Shown here piece by piece: positions 62,858 through 64,000 of a stretch of DNA of 64,000 bases. The stretch spans positions 1 through 64,000 of the forward strand of contig JAFGRT010000219.1 of assembly GCA_016935015.1 (NCBI GenBank), in the 5' to 3' direction. The notes beneath the pieces were generated by a model. That model was not told where the DNA came from and did not search any database. It saw only the letters and a program-made list of their open reading frames with translations. Position numbers and translations under genes: made by a program. The first letter of the stretch is position 1; each line of letters begins with the position of its first letter. The DNA comes from Acidobacteriota bacterium (GTDB lineage: Bacteria; Acidobacteriota; JAAYUB01).

Positions 62858-63643
62858 ATGAACATTCTCTGCATCGGCGATGTGATGGGCCGGGTAGGAC
62901 GACGCATACTGCGCGATGGACTGGCCGAGCTTCAGAAAAAGTACAGCATTCACTTTACGGTGGCCAACGCCGAAAACGCCGCCGGCGGCTTCGGCCTGAC
63001 ACCGGAGACCGCCCGTGAGCTCCTGAGCTACAATATCGACGTCCTGACCAGCGGAAATCACATCTGGGACCGGCAGGTCATCATTCCCTATTTCGAACAA
63101 AGCCAGCGGGTATTGCGCCCCCATAATTTCCCGCCTGACTCGCCGGGTACCGGGGCAGTGGTGGTGCCGGCCGGAGCGGGCCGGCCCGTGGCGGTCCTGA
63201 ACTTGCAGGGCCGGGCCTTCATGCAGAATATCGACTGTCCTTTCCGGGCGGCGGACGAGGTGATCCCGCAGTTGCGCGAGGAAACACCCGTGGTGGTGGT
63301 GGATTTTCATGCTGAGGCCACCGCTGAAAAACTGGCCATGGGACGATACCTGGACGGGCGGGTATCGGTCGTCTTCGGCACCCATACCCATGTGCAGACC
63401 GCCGATGAACAGTTGCTGCCCGGTCTGACGGGCTATATCACGGATCTGGGCATGACCGGGCCGCATGATTCCGTGATCGGCATGGAAGTGGAAGGATCCG
63501 TCGCCCGTTTTCTCCAGCAGAGGCCGGTGCGGTTGAGTCCGGCCAAGGGCAATCCCCGTTTCAATGGGCTGGTCGTGGAAATTGACGCGGATTCGGGGAA
63601 ATGCCTGGGTGTTGAGCGGGTGAATTTTGCCGTTTCTTTCTGA
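62858..63643 (+). CDS. ymdB: YmdB-family metallophosphoesterase (TIGR00282)
   Basis: The 261-residue protein begins MNILCIGDVMGRVGRRIL and has NAENAAGG, TSGNHIWD, VDFHAEATAEK and GTHTHVQTAD, the metal ligands of the family. YmdB hydrolyses 2',3'-cyclic nucleotides in Bacillus and affects RNA turnover and biofilm choice. The pairing with rny is conserved and suggests linked RNA metabolism. The length is normal. Confidence 0.93.
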   Translation: MNILCIGDVMGRVGRRILRDGLAELQKKYSIHFTVANAENAAGGFGLTPETARELLSYNIDVLTSGNHIWDRQVIIPYFEQSQRVLRPHNFPPDSPGTGAVVVPAGAGRPVAVLNLQGRAFMQNIDCPFRAADEVIPQLREETPVVVVDFHAEATAEKLAMGRYLDGRVSVVFGTHTHVQTADEQLLPGLTGYITDLGMTGPHDSVIGMEVEGSVARFLQQRPVRLSPAKGNPRFNGLVVEIDADSGKCLGVERVNFAVSF

Positions 63644-63657
63644 GATAGATTACGGAA

Positions 63658-64000
63658 ATGACTGCGAGTGATACACATCGCGAGCACAGGATTTGCCGCG
63701 TCCTTTGGATCGTCGGTCTGCTCCTCCTCCTGGCCCTTTTTCTGGTGACGCGTTGGTGGTTGCTGGGTGAGCCGCTTATCGGCGTGGACGAGGCCATCTA
63801 TATGGTGGCGGCTGACGTCCTGGCCCGGGGTGGGACTCTGTATGTGGATGTCTGGGATCATAAACCACCCGGTATTTATCTGATATATCAGGGATTGCTT
63901 TCTTTTTACCGCTCGCCGCTGACCCTTCATCTGGCCGCCCTGCTTCTGGTCCTGACCTGTGCCGTTCTTTTGGTCTGGTACAGTCGGCGGTTCGGCGGGC
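63658..64000 (+). CDS. Membrane glycosyltransferase of the ArnT/PMT type (GT39-like), N-terminal part
   Basis: The gene runs off the right edge after 114 codons. It starts MTASDTHREHRICRVLWIVG with a membrane helix, then has PLIGVDEAIYMVAADVLARG, where the Asp-Glu pair lies in the position of the catalytic acidic residues of GT-C enzymes, and DVWDHKPPGIYLIYQ. A second helix (HLAALLLVLTCAVLL) follows. It probably moves a lipid-linked sugar in the periplasm. The start at 63658 has only a weak GA-rich ribosome site. Confidence 0.75.
   Translation, partial: MTASDTHREHRICRVLWIVGLLLLLALFLVTRWWLLGEPLIGVDEAIYMVAADVLARGGTLYVDVWDHKPPGIYLIYQGLLSFYRSPLTLHLAALLLVLTCAVLLVWYSRRFGG

Noticed and set aside
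1-64000. CRISPR arrays, insertion sequences, prophage or integrative elements
   Set aside because: No regularly spaced repeats, transposase, integrase or phage structural gene was seen; the two tRNA genes have no visible duplicated ends or integrase beside them.

Overview
The window is a gene-dense, GC-rich stretch of a chromosome with about 50 protein genes, two tRNAs and one probable 6S RNA. No transposase, integrase, phage gene or CRISPR array is visible. The outer-membrane barrels, the TonB-type protein, the lipoprotein signal and the secreted beta-propeller proteins point to a Gram-negative cell. The Ser/Thr kinase and FHA proteins, the solo GlgE and the S9 and P1 peptidases suggest Acidobacteriota or a nearby phylum. 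That placement is an inference from gene content, not a phylogeny.

Region by region: 1-2.4 kb holds the tail of purQ and glgE. 2.7-7.8 kb is the most unusual block: an exported trypsin-like protease with a cytoplasmic FHA domain, a zinc-ribbon/FHA protein, a membrane Ser/Thr kinase with an extracytoplasmic TPR-like tail, and two small unknown proteins. 8-16 kb has phzF, iorAB (IorA without its usual ferredoxin domain), a DUF481 barrel, mscS, a P1 peptidase, an Asp/Glu racemase and a UDP-glucuronate-type epimerase. 16-19 kb is rfbBAC for dTDP-sugar synthesis. 19-26 kb carries an S9 peptidase and a YhaO/YhaN (Mre11/Rad50-like) pair. 26.5-30.7 kb is an Rrf2 regulator followed by pstSCAB, with the same 17-bp palindrome before the regulator and before pstS. 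30.8-39.5 kb has a TonB-type protein, a secreted coiled-coil protein, a complete mrpABCDEFG antiporter operon and a tandem universal stress protein. 40.4-44.5 kb is a Tat-exported molybdenum hydroxylase resembling PaoABC. 44.7-54 kb holds an HD-domain protein, secreted proteins, an outer-membrane barrel and tRNA-Leu.

The right end (54-64 kb) is a conserved translation and RNA block: tRNA-Val, thrS, infC (ATT start), rpmI, rplT, pheS, pheT, a ZapB-like gene, zapA, 6S RNA, rny, a YmdB-type phosphoesterase and the start of a membrane glycosyltransferase. ThrS lacks the TGS domain and PheT lacks the N-terminal EMAP-like tRNA-binding domain.

The best candidate for an undescribed system is 2.7-7.8 kb. 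The predicted topologies are complementary: protease outside and FHA inside in one protein, kinase inside and sensor-like tail outside in another. Both FHA proteins carry KAT-x-VD peptides that match the pThr-x-x-Asp pattern bound by FHA domains. This suggests an envelope-sensing phospho-relay, but no partner or output is proven by sequence alone.
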